64,000 nt of DNA from Roseovarius sp. (GTDB lineage: Bacteria > Pseudomonadota > Alphaproteobacteria > Rhodobacterales > Rhodobacteraceae): NCBI GenBank assembly GCA_014359765.1, contig JACIYT010000001.1:327569-391568 (forward strand). The letters are read 5' to 3'. The translations under genes and the position numbers were made by a program. Position 1 is the first letter of the stretch, and each line of letters starts with the position of its first letter. Positions 6,872 to 16,346 of this stretch are shown here, piece after piece. The notes beneath the pieces were generated by a model, which searched no databases, was not told the DNA's origin, and was given only the letters and a program-made list of their open reading frames with translations.

Positions 6872-8806
6872 ATGAGCCACCCGCCCCGTGCCGCATTTGC
6901 GATGAGCCGCCGCACCGCGATCTCGGGCATGGGCGCGCTCATGGCCGGGACCGCGCTGCCGGCGTTGCGGCCCGGCCGGGCGCAGGCCGATGACGGGGAG
7001 ATCATCCGCGCGCATGGCTATTCCTTCTTCGGCGATCTGAAATATCCTGCCGACTACTCCCATTTCGACTATGTGAACCCCGACGCGCCGAAGGGTGGCG
7101 AGATCTCGCTTCATGCGCCCGGCACCTTCGATTCGATGAACCCCTATGCGCGCAAGGGGCGGGCCGGGCGGCTGTCGTGGATGGTCTATGAGAGCCTGCT
7201 GGGCGGCTCCGAGGCCACCGGCGAGCCGCTGCCGGGGGATCGCTACAACGAGGGTTACGGCCTGCTGGCCGAGAGCCTGGAATACAACCGCGCCAAGACC
7301 TGGGTGGTGTTCCACATGCGCCCGGAGGCGCGTTTCGCCGATGGTACGCCGGTGACGGCGCAGGATGTGGTGTTCTCGCACAACCTGTTTCTCGATCAGG
7401 GCCTGCGCTCCTATGCCGAGGCGGTGCGCCGGCGGGTGACGGGCGCCGAGGCGCTCGACGATCACACCGTGAAATTCACCTTTGCCGAAGGTATCTCGCG
7501 CCGCTCGCTGATCGACCAGGTGGGCGGCACCCCGGTCTTTCCGCGCGCCTGGTATGAAGAGACCGGCGCGCGTCTCGACGAGCCGCGCCTTGCGGCGGCG
7601 CCCGGATCGGGACCCTACCAGGTCGGGCGCGTCGAGGTGAACCGCAACATCGTCTATGAACGCAACCCCGATTACTGGGGCTGGCACCTGCCGATCAACA
7701 GGGGGCGGCACAATTTCGACCGCATCCGCATCGAGTATTTCGCCGATGACAACGCCGCCTTCGAGGCGTTCAAGGCGGGCATCTACACCTTCCGCCCCGA
7801 GGGCAATTCCAAGACCTGGGCCACCGGCTACGATTTCCCGGCGGCCAATCGCGGCCATGTCGTGCGCGCCGAACTGCCCGACGGGCTGCCGCCGACGCCC
7901 TCGGGCTTTGTCTTCAACCTCGGGCGCGAGAAATTGCAGGACAAGCGCGTGCGCCAGGCGATCGCGCTTGGCTTCAATTTCGAATGGACCAATGCCTCGC
8001 TGCAATACGGGCTGTTCAAGCAGCGCCATTCCTTCGTGCAGGACACGCCGCTCGAGGCCCGCGGCCTGCCCGAGGGGGCGGAACTGGAGCTGCTGAAATC
8101 GCTGGGCGATCTGGTGCCCCGCGAGATGCTCGGCGAACCTGCGGTGATGGCCCATGGCTCGAACCCCGAGCGCCTCAACGACCGGCGCAACCTGCGCCGC
8201 GCGATGCAGCTTCTGGATGCGGCGGGCTGGCCGGTGGGCGCGGACGGTATCCGGCGCAACGCCGCGGGGGAGGTGCTCGGCATCGAGATCCCGATCTCGG
8301 CCTCGGGCTCGGCCACCATGTCGGCCGTGGTGGAGAGCTTCGTGTCGAACCTGCAACTGATGGGCATCGACGCGCGCTTCGACAAGATCGACGCTGCGCA
8401 ATACACCGCCCGCGAGCGCGACCGCGACTACGACATCATCTATGACAGCTATGTGGCCTTTCTCGAGGCGGGCACCGGCCTGCATCAGCGTTACGGATCG
8501 CGGGAGGCGGCGTTCAGCCTGTTCAACCCGGCGGGGCTCGCCAGCCCGCTGGTCGATGCGCTGATCGACCGCGCCCTCGAATCGACATCGAAGCAGGAGC
8601 AGGACGTGGCGCTGATGGCGCTCGACCGCGCCTTGCGCTTCGAATTCTTCATGATCCCGACATGGTATCTGGATCGATCCTGGGTCGCCTATTGGGACAT
8701 GTATGCCCATCCCGAGCCATTGCCGCCCTATGCGACCGGCGTGCTCGATTTCTGGTGGTATGACGCCGACAAGGCGCAGGCGCTGAAAGACGCGGGCGCG
8801 CTGTGA
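6872..8806 (+). CDS. yejA: ABC transporter substrate-binding protein, YejA type
   Basis: This 644-residue family-5 solute-binding protein captures peptides or peptide-like molecules for the YejBEF importer; in enterobacteria the system takes up microcin C. The N-terminus has a twin-arginine pair (SRRTAIS, residues 12-18) followed by a hydrophobic stretch and an Ala-x-Ala-like site, so Tat export is possible. YejA-like stretches include HGYSFFGDLKYP near the mature N-terminus and PDYWGWHLPINRGRHNFD. Three ATGs stand in a row at 6866, 6869 and 6872. AGGAGG directly abuts the first and is 6 nt from the third, so the third was chosen. It is the first gene of yejABEF. Confidence 0.93.
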   Translation: MSHPPRAAFAMSRRTAISGMGALMAGTALPALRPGRAQADDGEIIRAHGYSFFGDLKYPADYSHFDYVNPDAPKGGEISLHAPGTFDSMNPYARKGRAGRLSWMVYESLLGGSEATGEPLPGDRYNEGYGLLAESLEYNRAKTWVVFHMRPEARFADGTPVTAQDVVFSHNLFLDQGLRSYAEAVRRRVTGAEALDDHTVKFTFAEGISRRSLIDQVGGTPVFPRAWYEETGARLDEPRLAAAPGSGPYQVGRVEVNRNIVYERNPDYWGWHLPINRGRHNFDRIRIEYFADDNAAFEAFKAGIYTFRPEGNSKTWATGYDFPAANRGHVVRAELPDGLPPTPSGFVFNLGREKLQDKRVRQAIALGFNFEWTNASLQYGLFKQRHSFVQDTPLEARGLPEGAELELLKSLGDLVPREMLGEPAVMAHGSNPERLNDRRNLRRAMQLLDAAGWPVGADGIRRNAAGEVLGIEIPISASGSATMSAVVESFVSNLQLMGIDARFDKIDAAQYTARERDRDYDIIYDSYVAFLEAGTGLHQRYGSREAAFSLFNPAGLASPLVDALIDRALESTSKQEQDVALMALDRALRFEFFMIPTWYLDRSWVAYWDMYAHPEPLPPYATGVLDFWWYDADKAQALKDAGAL

Positions 8807-8836
8807 GGCGGGTTTCGATCGGGGGAGGCCGCTGAG

Positions 8837-9931
8837 ATGGGCGCCTATATCCTGCGGCGTCTGGCGCTGATCGTGCCGACGCTCCTGGGCATCATGGTGA
8901 TCAACTTCGCGCTGGTGCAGTTCGTCCCCGGCGGCCCGGTCGAGCAGATGATCGCCAACATGCAAGGCCAGGGCAACGTGTTCGAGAGCTTTGCCGGCTC
9001 CGGCGCGGATGCCGGGCGCGATCTGGTGGGCGCGGCGGGAGGAAATGACCGCTATCTCGGCGCGCGCGGCCTGCCGCCCGAACTCATCAAGGAGCTGGAG
9101 GAACAGTTCGGCCTCGACAAGCCGCCGCTCGAGCGGTTCCTGAACATGATGTGGAACTACATGCGTCTTGATTTCGGCGAGAGCTATTTCCGCAAGATCA
9201 ACGTGCTCGATCTGGTGCTGGAAAAGATGCCGGTCTCGATCACGCTCGGGCTCTGGTCCACGCTCATCGCCTATATCGTGTCGATCCCGCTGGGAGTGGC
9301 CAAGGCGGTGCGCGACGGCACGCGGTTCGATACATGGACCTCCGCGCTGATCATCGTGGCCTACGCGATCCCGGCATTTCTGTTCGCGATCATGCTGCTG
9401 GTGCTCTTTGCAGGCGGCAGCTATTTCCAGATCTTCCCGCTGCGCGGCCTGACCTCGGACAATTTCAGCGAGTTGAGCCTCTGGGGCAAGATCGTCGATT
9501 ATCTCTGGCACATCACCCTGCCGGTCATCGCTTCGACGATCTCGGCCTTTGCCACGCTGACGCTGCTCACCAAGAACAGCTTTCTCGACGAGATCAGGAA
9601 ACATTACGTGATGACCGCCCGCGCCAAGGGCCTGTCGGAGCGGCGCGTGCTCTATGGCCATGTGTTCCGCAACGCCATGCTGATCGTGATCGCGGGCTTT
9701 CCGGCGGTGTTCATCGGCGTGTTCTTTGGCGGCTCGGTGCTGATCGAGACGATTTTCAGCCTCGACGGGCTGGGGCGGCTCGGCTTCGAGGCGGCGGTGA
9801 GCCGCGATTACCCGGTGATGTTCGGCACGCTGTTCCTGTTTGGCCTGATCGGGCTGGTGGTCGGCATCCTGTCGGACCTGATGTATGTGCTGGTCGATCC
9901 CCGAATCGACTTTGAAAAACGGGAGGGCTGA
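8837..9931 (+). CDS. yejB: Microcin C/peptide ABC transporter permease YejB
   Basis: This 364-residue inner-membrane permease belongs to the OppB/DppB family. It starts [19 protein letters not shown], the typical first helix. A long periplasmic loop with [20 protein letters not shown] is characteristic of this family. The binding-protein-dependent transport region in the last 200 residues carries the EAA-like loop ([21 protein letters not shown]) that contacts the ATPase. The ATG at 8837 has GGGGGAGG upstream. It lies 30 bp after yejA. A 91-bp gap with a GC hairpin-like sequence and a dispersed repeat separates it from yejE. Confidence 0.95.
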   Translation: MGAYILRRLALIVPTLLGIMVINFALVQFVPGGPVEQMIANMQGQGNVFESFAGSGADAGRDLVGAAGGNDRYLGARGLPPELIKELEEQFGLDKPPLERFLNMMWNYMRLDFGESYFRKINVLDLVLEKMPVSITLGLWSTLIAYIVSIPLGVAKAVRDGTRFDTWTSALIIVAYAIPAFLFAIMLLVLFAGGSYFQIFPLRGLTSDNFSELSLWGKIVDYLWHITLPVIASTISAFATLTLLTKNSFLDEIRKHYVMTARAKGLSERRVLYGHVFRNAMLIVIAGFPAVFIGVFFGGSVLIETIFSLDGLGRLGFEAAVSRDYPVMFGTLFLFGLIGLVVGILSDLMYVLVDPRIDFEKREG

Positions 9932-9990
9932 GGATGGCACGCGCAGCAGGGGGGCGCTGCCCCCGCCGCGCCTGCGGCGCGCCTCCCCCG

Positions 9991-10012
9991 GAGTATTTCG
10001 GGAAAGATGAAG
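9991..10012 (+). repeat. 22-bp motif before yejE start (copy 1)
   Basis: GAGTATTT, three variable bases, then GAAAGATGAAG. The second copy at 53872-53893 matches 19 of 22 bases. Both copies lie 10-11 bp upstream of a start codon, here the yejE ATG at 10023. The end of the motif (GATGAAGGAG here) may provide the ribosome-binding site. Confidence 0.7.
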
Positions 10013-10022
10013 GAGCGGGGTC

Positions 10023-11132
10023 ATGATCCGGCTGTCGCCGCTGGGCCAGCGCCGCTGGCGCAATTTCCGCCGCAACGGGCGCGCCTTCTGGTCGCTGATC
10101 CTGTTTTCGGTGATCTTCACCGTGACGCTCCTTGCCGAATTCGTGGCCAACGACAAGCCGATCCTCGTGCAGTATCGCGGCGAATTCTACATGCCGATCT
10201 TTCGCTTCTATCCCGAGACGGCCTTTGGCGGCGATTTCGAGACCGAGGCGATCTATCGCGATCCGGAGGTGCGCTGCCTCATTGCCACGGGCGGGCTCGA
10301 GGCCTGTCTCGACGATCCCGAGGGGGTGATGGCAGAGGCCGAAAGCGGGGTGGTGGCGGGCCACGAGGTGATGCGCGGCTGGGCGATCTGGCCGCCCATC
10401 CCCTATAGCTACAACACCACCGTGGACCGGCCCGGGGCCGCGCCGCTGCCGCCCAACCGCCAGAACTGGCTCGGCACCGACGACACCAAGCGCGATGTGC
10501 TGGCGCGGGTGATCTATGGCTTTCGCCTTTCGGTGATGTTCACGCTGATCGTCACCGCGCTGTCCTCGGTGATCGGGATTTTCGCGGGGGCGGTGCAGGG
10601 CTATTTCGGCGGCCGTATGGACCTGATCTTTCAGCGGATCATCGAAATCTGGTCCTCGACCCCGCAGCTATATGTGATCATCATCCTGTTTGCGATCCTG
10701 CCGCGCAGTTTCTGGCTGCTGGTGGTGATCACCGTGCTCTTTGGCTGGATGGCGCTGGTGGGGGTGGTGCGGGCCGAATTCCTGCGCGCGCGCAATCTCG
10801 AATATGTGCGCGCGGCCAAGGCGCTAGGCGTCTCGAACCTCACCATCATGTTTCGCCACATGCTGCCCAATGCGATGGTGGCGACGCTGACCATGCTGCC
10901 CTTTGTCATCACCGGCACGATCTCGCTTCTGGCGGGGCTCGATTTCCTGGGCTTCGGGCTGCCCTCCTCGGCGCCCTCGCTGGGAGAGCTGACATTGCAG
11001 GCCAAGCAGAACCTGCAAGCGCCCTGGCTGGCCTTCACCGCGTTTTTCGCCTTTGCCATCATGCTGTCGCTGCTGGTCTTCATCTTCGAGGGGGTGCGCG
11101 ACGCCTTCGATCCCAGAAAGACCTTCCGATGA
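10023..11132 (+). CDS. yejE: Microcin C/peptide ABC transporter permease YejE
   Basis: This 369-residue permease is the partner of YejB and belongs to the OppC/DppC family. It opens with LSPLGQRRWRNFRRNGRAFW, the basic cytoplasmic lead before the first membrane helix. A large periplasmic insertion of about 110 residues follows. The marker NWLGTDDTKRDVLARVIYGF precedes the transport domain. The EAA loop reads EYVRAAKALGVSNLTIMFRH. Its stop overlaps the yejF ATG (ATGA at 11129-11132). Just upstream lies a 22-bp repeat that also occurs before a methyltransferase gene at 53.9 kb. Confidence 0.95.
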   Translation: MIRLSPLGQRRWRNFRRNGRAFWSLILFSVIFTVTLLAEFVANDKPILVQYRGEFYMPIFRFYPETAFGGDFETEAIYRDPEVRCLIATGGLEACLDDPEGVMAEAESGVVAGHEVMRGWAIWPPIPYSYNTTVDRPGAAPLPPNRQNWLGTDDTKRDVLARVIYGFRLSVMFTLIVTALSSVIGIFAGAVQGYFGGRMDLIFQRIIEIWSSTPQLYVIIILFAILPRSFWLLVVITVLFGWMALVGVVRAEFLRARNLEYVRAAKALGVSNLTIMFRHMLPNAMVATLTMLPFVITGTISLLAGLDFLGFGLPSSAPSLGELTLQAKQNLQAPWLAFTAFFAFAIMLSLLVFIFEGVRDAFDPRKTFR

Positions 11133-12718
11133 GTGTGCTCGAGGTGCGCGATCTGCGCGTGAGTTTCCGCCAGGACGGGCAGGTGATCCCGGCCGTGCGC
11201 GGTGTTTCGTTCAGCGTCGATCGGGACGAGACCGTGGCGCTGGTGGGTGAGAGCGGTTCGGGCAAGTCGGTGACGGCGCTTTCCACCGTGTCGCTTCTGG
11301 GGCCCGGGGCGGAGGTGACGGGCAGCGTGACCTATGCCGGGCAAGAGATGATCGGCGCGGATGAACGGCGGCTGCGGCAGGTGCGCGGCAACGATATCAG
11401 CTTCATCTTCCAGGAGCCGATGACCTCGCTCAACCCGCTGCACACGCTGGAAAAGCAGCTCCGCGAGAGCCTCGCGCTGCATCAGGGGCTGAGCGGCGAG
11501 GCGGCGCGCGCGCGGATCGTCGATCTGCTGACGCGCGTCGGTATCCGCGAGGCGGAAAGCCGTCTGGGCGCCTATCCCCATCAGCTCAGTGGCGGGCAGC
11601 GGCAGCGGGTGATGATCGCCATGGCGCTGGCCAACAAGCCCGACATCCTGATCGCCGATGAGCCGACGACCGCGCTCGACGTGACGATTCAGGCGCAGAT
11701 CCTGGAATTGCTGGCGGAGTTGAAGCGCGCAGAGGGGATGGGCCTTCTCTTCATCACCCATGATCTGGGCATCGTGCAGCGCATCGCCGACCGGGTCTGC
11801 GTGATGAAGGATGGCGAGATTGTCGAGGCGGGCCCGGTGGCGGAGGTGTTTGCCGCGCCAAAGCACCCCTATACGCGCAAATTGCTGGGCGCGCGCGCGA
11901 CGGGCGGGCCGACACCGGTGCCCGAAGGCGCGCCGGTGGTGGCCGAGACGCGCGACCTGCGGGTGTGGTTCCCGATCCAGAAGGGGTTTCTCAAGCGCAC
12001 CGTGGGCCATGTGAAGGCCGTCAATGCCGCCACGCTCAGCGTGCGCGCGGGCGAGACGCTCGGCATCGTGGGCGAATCGGGCTCGGGCAAGACCACGCTG
12101 GCGCTGGCGATCATGCGCCTCATTGCCTCGGAGGGTGCGATCCGTTTCGCGGGCGAGGATGTGCATGGCTGGTCCACGCGGGAATTGCGCCGACGGCGGG
12201 CCGAGATGCAGATCGTGTTTCAGGATCCGTTCGGTAGCCTTTCCCCCCGCATGACCGCCGCGCAGATCATCGCCGAGGGCCTCGGCGTGCATGGCAATCC
12301 CGATGGGCGGCCCGCGCGCGATCTGGTGGCCGAGGTGATGGCGGAGGTGGGGCTCGACCCCGCGATGATGGATCGCTACCCGCATGAATTCTCGGGCGGT
12401 CAGCGCCAGCGCATTGCCATTGCGCGCGCCATGATCCTGCGCCCGCGCCTTGTGGTGCTCGATGAGCCGACAAGCGCGCTCGACATGACGGTGCAGGTGC
12501 AGATCGTGGACCTCTTGCGCGATTTGCAGGTGAAATACGGGCTGGCCTATCTCTTTATCTCTCACGATCTGCACGTCGTGCGCGCGATGAGCCATCGGGT
12601 CATGGTGATGAAGGGCGGCGACGTGATCGAGGAGGGCGAGGCCGAGGCGCTGTTTTCCGCGCCCCGGACCGATTATGCGCGCACGCTTTTGGCCGCGGCG
12701 CTCGGGTCGCGCCCGTGA
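11129..12718 (+). CDS. yejF: Microcin C/peptide ABC transporter ATP-binding protein YejF (two ATPase domains)
   Basis: This 529-residue protein carries two complete ABC ATPase domains in one chain. The first has Walker A GESGSGKS, signature LSGGQ and Walker B ILIADEP. The second has GESGSGKT, FSGGQ and LVVLDEP. Each half ends with a switch histidine (FITHDLG, FISHDLH). This double ATPase is typical of YejF, unlike the separate D and F subunits of the second importer at 57-59 kb. It overlaps yejE by 4 nt (ATGA) and the helicase gene by 4 nt (GTGA), so five genes form one translationally coupled run. Confidence 0.96.
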   Translation: MSVLEVRDLRVSFRQDGQVIPAVRGVSFSVDRDETVALVGESGSGKSVTALSTVSLLGPGAEVTGSVTYAGQEMIGADERRLRQVRGNDISFIFQEPMTSLNPLHTLEKQLRESLALHQGLSGEAARARIVDLLTRVGIREAESRLGAYPHQLSGGQRQRVMIAMALANKPDILIADEPTTALDVTIQAQILELLAELKRAEGMGLLFITHDLGIVQRIADRVCVMKDGEIVEAGPVAEVFAAPKHPYTRKLLGARATGGPTPVPEGAPVVAETRDLRVWFPIQKGFLKRTVGHVKAVNAATLSVRAGETLGIVGESGSGKTTLALAIMRLIASEGAIRFAGEDVHGWSTRELRRRRAEMQIVFQDPFGSLSPRMTAAQIIAEGLGVHGNPDGRPARDLVAEVMAEVGLDPAMMDRYPHEFSGGQRQRIAIARAMILRPRLVVLDEPTSALDMTVQVQIVDLLRDLQVKYGLAYLFISHDLHVVRAMSHRVMVMKGGDVIEEGEAEALFSAPRTDYARTLLAAALGSRP

Positions 12719-14244
12719 CCGGGGGCGCGCTGACATATTCGCCCGATCAGGCCGAGGCCCATGACCGCATCGCCGAGGCGCTGCGCGGCGTGGGCGTCGA
12801 TATCGACGCGGGCACGCTCCTGCCCCCGGACGAGGCGCAGCGCGCGGTTCTCGCCGTGCTGGGCAAGGCCGGGTCGGGCAAGACGTTGCTTCTGGCGGCG
12901 CTCACCCGCGCGCTGGAAGAGGCGGGGGTGGAGACGATTTCGGGCGACTGGGAGGGGCGGCGACGGCGCGAGCGGCGCACGCTGGCCATTCTGGCCCCCA
13001 CCAACAAGGCGGCGAGCGTCCTGCGCACGCGCGGCGTGCCCGCGACCACCATACACCGCATCCTCTATACCCCCGTCTATCATCCCGAATACGAGAAGAT
13101 CGCCGAATGGCTGGCCGGTCAGGGCGGGAAACCGGCGATCGAGGGGCTGACCGATACCGCGCTCGACCGGGCGCTGGCGTTTTATCAGGCGCAGAAATCC
13201 ATCCCCGGCGCTCTGGCCGCCGCAGGGCTGCGCGGCTCGGATTTCATCACCGGCTGGAAGCGCCGCGAAGAGCCGCTCGATATCGGCCTCGTCGATGAGG
13301 CGAGCATGCTCGACGCGCAGCAATTCGAGGATTTGCAGGAGATCTTTCCGACGCTGATCCTCTTTGGCGATCCGGCGCAATTGCCGCCCGTGAAATCCAC
13401 CGGCGGCATGGTGTTCGAGAGCCTGCCCGCGCCCGCGCGCCTCACCCTCAGCCGCATTCACCGGCAGGAGGCGGGCAATCCGATCCTCGATCTGGCGCAC
13501 GCGCTGGCCGATCCGGCGGTGGACTTTTACCATTTCGAGCGGATGATCGAAGAGGCGGCACAGCGCGACGCGCGCGTGAGATGGGCCGAGCGTGTGGAGG
13601 TGGACCTGATGGCGCGCTCGCCGGTTCTGGTGTGGCGCAACGCCACGCGCATACGCCTCATCAATGCCTTTCGCGCCGTGCATGACGCGCCCGAGGCCGC
13701 GCTTCTGCCGGGCGAGCCGCTGATTTGCGACGGGATCGAACTGCCGCTCAAGCATCGCAAGAAGCGGCTGGATCTTGAGGCGCGGGGGCTGATCAAGGGG
13801 GCGCAGGTGGTCTATCTCGGCCCTGGCAGGCGGGCGGGGTTCTCGCGGCTGCATATCATCGGGGCCGAGGATCCGCGCCTCTCGGCGGCCTCCATCGTCA
13901 AGATCGAGAAGCCCGACGAGGAAGAGCCCTTCATTCCCTATGCCGCCAATATGGGCGCGGTGTTCCTGCATGGCGCGGCGGTGACGATCCACAAGGCGCA
14001 AGGCAGCCAATGGCCCGATGTGCAGGTCTTTGCGCCCGATATCTATGCCGCCGCGCGCATGGGCCGATCCGAGGCCGGGCAGCCGCTGTGGAAGCGGCTC
14101 GCCTATGTGGCGATCACCCGCGCCGAGGAGCGGCTGCACTGGGTGGTGCGCAACCGGCTGTCGAAACCGACCGCGCCGCTCGGCATCGGCGATCTGCCGG
14201 ACCGGGCCGCGCCGCTCGAACTTGCAAGGGAGGAAGGGGCATGA
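12715..14244 (+). CDS. ATP-dependent RecD-like DNA helicase
   Basis: This 509-residue superfamily 1 helicase has Walker [10 protein letters not shown] (about 49-57), motif Ia [16 protein letters not shown], Walker B VDEAS (193-197), motif [13 protein letters not shown], and arginine motif [10 protein letters not shown]. Motif V is [14 protein letters not shown] and motif VI is [13 protein letters not shown]. The order and the SH3-like insertion before motif V ([11 protein letters not shown]) fit RecD/Pif1-type 5'-3' helicases. It lacks the nuclease partners of RecBCD. The GTG start overlaps the yejF stop (GTGA), and the end overlaps the SDR start (ATGA). Why a helicase is coupled to a peptide importer is unclear. 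A DNA repair role is inferred from the family. Confidence 0.88.
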   Translation: MTGGALTYSPDQAEAHDRIAEALRGVGVDIDAGTLLPPDEAQRAVLAVLGKAGSGKTLLLAALTRALEEAGVETISGDWEGRRRRERRTLAILAPTNKAASVLRTRGVPATTIHRILYTPVYHPEYEKIAEWLAGQGGKPAIEGLTDTALDRALAFYQAQKSIPGALAAAGLRGSDFITGWKRREEPLDIGLVDEASMLDAQQFEDLQEIFPTLILFGDPAQLPPVKSTGGMVFESLPAPARLTLSRIHRQEAGNPILDLAHALADPAVDFYHFERMIEEAAQRDARVRWAERVEVDLMARSPVLVWRNATRIRLINAFRAVHDAPEAALLPGEPLICDGIELPLKHRKKRLDLEARGLIKGAQVVYLGPGRRAGFSRLHIIGAEDPRLSAASIVKIEKPDEEEPFIPYAANMGAVFLHGAAVTIHKAQGSQWPDVQVFAPDIYAAARMGRSEAGQPLWKRLAYVAITRAEERLHWVVRNRLSKPTAPLGIGDLPDRAAPLELAREEGA

Positions 14245-14960
14245 AATCGGTGCTCATCACCGGCGCGAGCGCCGGGATCGGGGCCGCCTGCGCGCGCGCC
14301 TTTCTGGCGGCGGGCTGGCGCGTGGGGCTGATGGCGCGGCGCAGGGACGCGCTCGATGCGGTGGCCGAGGGGCATGAGGGGGCGGTGGTCCTGCCCGGGG
14401 ACGTGACATCGCCCGAGGACGTGGCGCGCAGCTTCGGGGCCTTCGTGGCCGATGCGGGGCGTCTCGACGTGCTGTTCAACAATGCGGGCACCTTCGGGCG
14501 CGCGGCGCTGATCGACGAGCTGGGCCATGACGAATGGCGGCAGGTGGTGGAGGTGAACCTGCATGGCATGTTCCTCTGCGCGCAGGCGGCTTTCGCGCAG
14601 ATGCGGCGGCAGGCGCCGCAGGGCGGGCGGATCATCAACAACGGCTCGATCTCGGCCCATGCGCCGCGCCCGCTCTCGGTCGCCTATACCACGACCAAAC
14701 ACGCGATAACCGGCCTGACGAAGACGCTCAGCCTCGATGGCCGGCCCTTTGACATCGCCTGCGGGCAGATCGACATCGGCAATGCCCGCACCGAGCTGCT
14801 CGAAGGGATCATCGCTGCCAATCCCGACGACCCGCCGCCGACGATGGACGTGGCCGAGGTCGGGCGCGCGGTGCTGGCGATGGCAGAATTGCCGCCCGAG
14901 GCAAATGTGCAGTTCATGACGCTGATGGCCACGAAAATGCCCTATATCGGGCGCGGCTGA
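14241..14960 (+). CDS. SDR family NAD(P)-dependent oxidoreductase
   Basis: This 239-residue classical short-chain dehydrogenase has the dinucleotide-binding motif TGASAGIG (7-14), NNAG (80-83), the catalytic serine in NNGSISAH and Tyr149-x3-Lys153 (YTTTK). The arginine in MARRR after the second strand suggests NADP(H). The ATG follows GGGAGGAAGG and overlaps the helicase stop by ATGA. The substrate cannot be predicted. It is the last gene of the yej run and is convergent with the DUF4399 gene, 29 bp away. Confidence 0.9.
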   Translation: MKSVLITGASAGIGAACARAFLAAGWRVGLMARRRDALDAVAEGHEGAVVLPGDVTSPEDVARSFGAFVADAGRLDVLFNNAGTFGRAALIDELGHDEWRQVVEVNLHGMFLCAQAAFAQMRRQAPQGGRIINNGSISAHAPRPLSVAYTTTKHAITGLTKTLSLDGRPFDIACGQIDIGNARTELLEGIIAANPDDPPPTMDVAEVGRAVLAMAELPPEANVQFMTLMATKMPYIGRG

Positions 14961-14989
14961 CGGCGCTCGGGGCGCGGCGGCGCGCGCCC

Positions 14990-15436
14990 TCATTCCACCG
15001 TGATCGTGATCACCTCGGACATGACCGGCGGCACATGCGGCACATGATTGGCATCGCCGAGCACGAGCTGGAGCGTGTGCGTGCCTCTGGGCAGGTCCAC
15101 GGTCACCTGTGTCTGGCCGCCGCCGAAATGCATGTGGTGGTCATCGGCGGGCAGGCCGTGGCTCAGCTCCTCGGCGTCGCCGCCCTCCTGCCCGAAAGGC
15201 GGGCGGTCGATCAGCAGGTGATGGTGGCCTGTCGCGGCCTTCTCGATGCCGGCGGGGGCCACGCCCATGCCCCTGAGCCCAAAGACCACGGTGACCGGGC
15301 TCGTCACCCGCGCCCCGTCTTCGAGATTGACGAAATAGACTTCTGCCCCTTCGGGCGCGGGCGTCTCCTGCGCCAGCGCGGGCGCGCCGATCGCCAGCAT
15401 CGCGGCCAGTCCCGCGGCGAGAAAACGGTTCGTCAT
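14990..15436 (-). CDS. DUF4399 domain-containing exported protein
   Basis: This 148-residue protein starts with a clear Sec signal peptide ending APALAQE. The mature part has the DUF4399 pattern: VYFVNLEDGARVTSPVTVVF, then GHHHLLIDRP, HMHFGGGQT and LVLGDANHVPH. The many histidines suggest metal or ligand binding in the periplasm, but the family has no assigned function. It stands alone, convergent with the SDR gene and divergent from the FMN reductase. Confidence 0.85.
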   Translation of the reverse strand: MTNRFLAAGLAAMLAIGAPALAQETPAPEGAEVYFVNLEDGARVTSPVTVVFGLRGMGVAPAGIEKAATGHHHLLIDRPPFGQEGGDAEELSHGLPADDHHMHFGGGQTQVTVDLPRGTHTLQLVLGDANHVPHVPPVMSEVITITVE

Positions 15437-15637
15437 CGGCAGTCCCTCCCGGTTTGATCCGATGGCGCGAGGATAGACCAGTCCGCCCCCCCGATCCAGC
15501 GCGACCTTTGCCCGCGCGCCGCCTTGATCGGGTGCACAGGGGCTGTGCGGGCGCGGGCGCTTGCCGGGCCGGGGAGGTTGCGCCAGATATCGCGGCCAGG
15601 GGCGTGCTGCCGGCTGTGCCGCCGTTCACGGACGTGA

Positions 15638-15670
15638 CAGACAAGAAACAGACCAGAAACAGACAAGAAG
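15638..15670 (+). repeat. 3 x 11-bp purine-rich tandem repeat before the FMN reductase
   Basis: Three consecutive 11-mers read CAGACAAGAAA, CAGACCAGAAA and CAGACAAGAAG. They end 10 bp before the ATG of the FMN reductase gene and run into its AAGGA ribosome-binding site. The array has no hairpin potential. A change in copy number would alter the leader spacing. Confidence 0.85.
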
Positions 15671-15680
15671 AAGGAACACG

Positions 15681-16223
15681 ATGATGACCAGACCCGTGCT
15701 GCTCCTGATTCCCGGCGCCTTGCGCAAGGGCTCGTTCAACCGGCTGTTGCTGGCAGAGGCCGCGCGGGCCTTTGGCGAGGCAGAGGTGATCGAGGCCGAT
15801 CTCGACCTGCCGCTCTATGATGGCGATCTCGAGGAGGCCGGCGGCGTGCCGGACAAGGTGCAGGCGCTCGTGGCGCAGATCCGGGGCGCCGATGCCGTGG
15901 TGATCGGCGCGCCCGAATACAACAAGGGGATCAGCGGGGTTCTCAAGAACGCGCTCGACTGGGTGAGCCGCGTGCCCGATGGCGCGTTCCGCGACAAGCC
16001 GGTGGTCGTCGTGTCCGCCGCGGCAGGGCGCACCGGGGGCGAGGCGGCGCAATTCATGACGCTGGCCTGCCTGACGCCGTTCCAGCCCCGCCTCATGCCC
16101 GGGCCGATGGTGCTGATCGCCGATGCGATGAACGCCTTCGACGCGGAGGGCCGCCTTCGGGATGAAACGTCGCGCAGCCTGCTGGCCGAGCGCATGGCGC
16201 GCCTGCGCGCCGCGGTGGCATGA
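15681..16223 (+). CDS. NADPH-dependent FMN reductase family protein
   Basis: This 180-residue flavodoxin-fold reductase has the phosphate-binding start LLLIPGALRKGSFNRLLL (residues 6-23). It also has IGAPEYNKGISGVLKNALDW, the hallmark of the NAD(P)H:FMN/quinone reductase (ChrR/YieF) family. SAAAGRTGGEAAQ forms the second flavin-contact loop. Such enzymes reduce quinones, chromate or azo dyes and limit oxidative stress. Two adjacent ATGs (15681, 15684) follow AAGAAGAAGGA; the first was used. The leader is an 11-bp triple repeat. It is convergent with the glycosyltransferase gene. Confidence 0.9.
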   Translation: MMTRPVLLLIPGALRKGSFNRLLLAEAARAFGEAEVIEADLDLPLYDGDLEEAGGVPDKVQALVAQIRGADAVVIGAPEYNKGISGVLKNALDWVSRVPDGAFRDKPVVVVSAAAGRTGGEAAQFMTLACLTPFQPRLMPGPMVLIADAMNAFDAEGRLRDETSRSLLAERMARLRAAVA

Positions 16224-16346
16224 CCCGAGGATAGTTTCAACAGCCGCAGGGGGTGCAGGCCGCCCAGGGCCCCCTCGCGCCCTGTCCTTTGAAACCGTCA
16301 TGGCACATGCGATGCCTTCGGACCGGGCGGGGGGCGCCGCATCCTC

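Noticed and set aside
6002..10156. Long open frame on the minus strand (1384 codons) across yejA and yejB
   Set aside because: It is antisense to two clearly recognisable transporter genes and has no family pattern. GC-rich codon use leaves antisense frames open.
10631..12736. Minus-strand frame (701 codons) across yejF
   Set aside because: yejF on the plus strand has two perfect ATPase motif sets; the antisense frame is a shadow.
16236..16297. GTTTCAA and TTGAAAC arms between the FMN reductase and glycosyltransferase genes as a terminator
   Set aside because: The arms are 48 bp apart and AT-rich, so the stem would be weak; no clear terminator.
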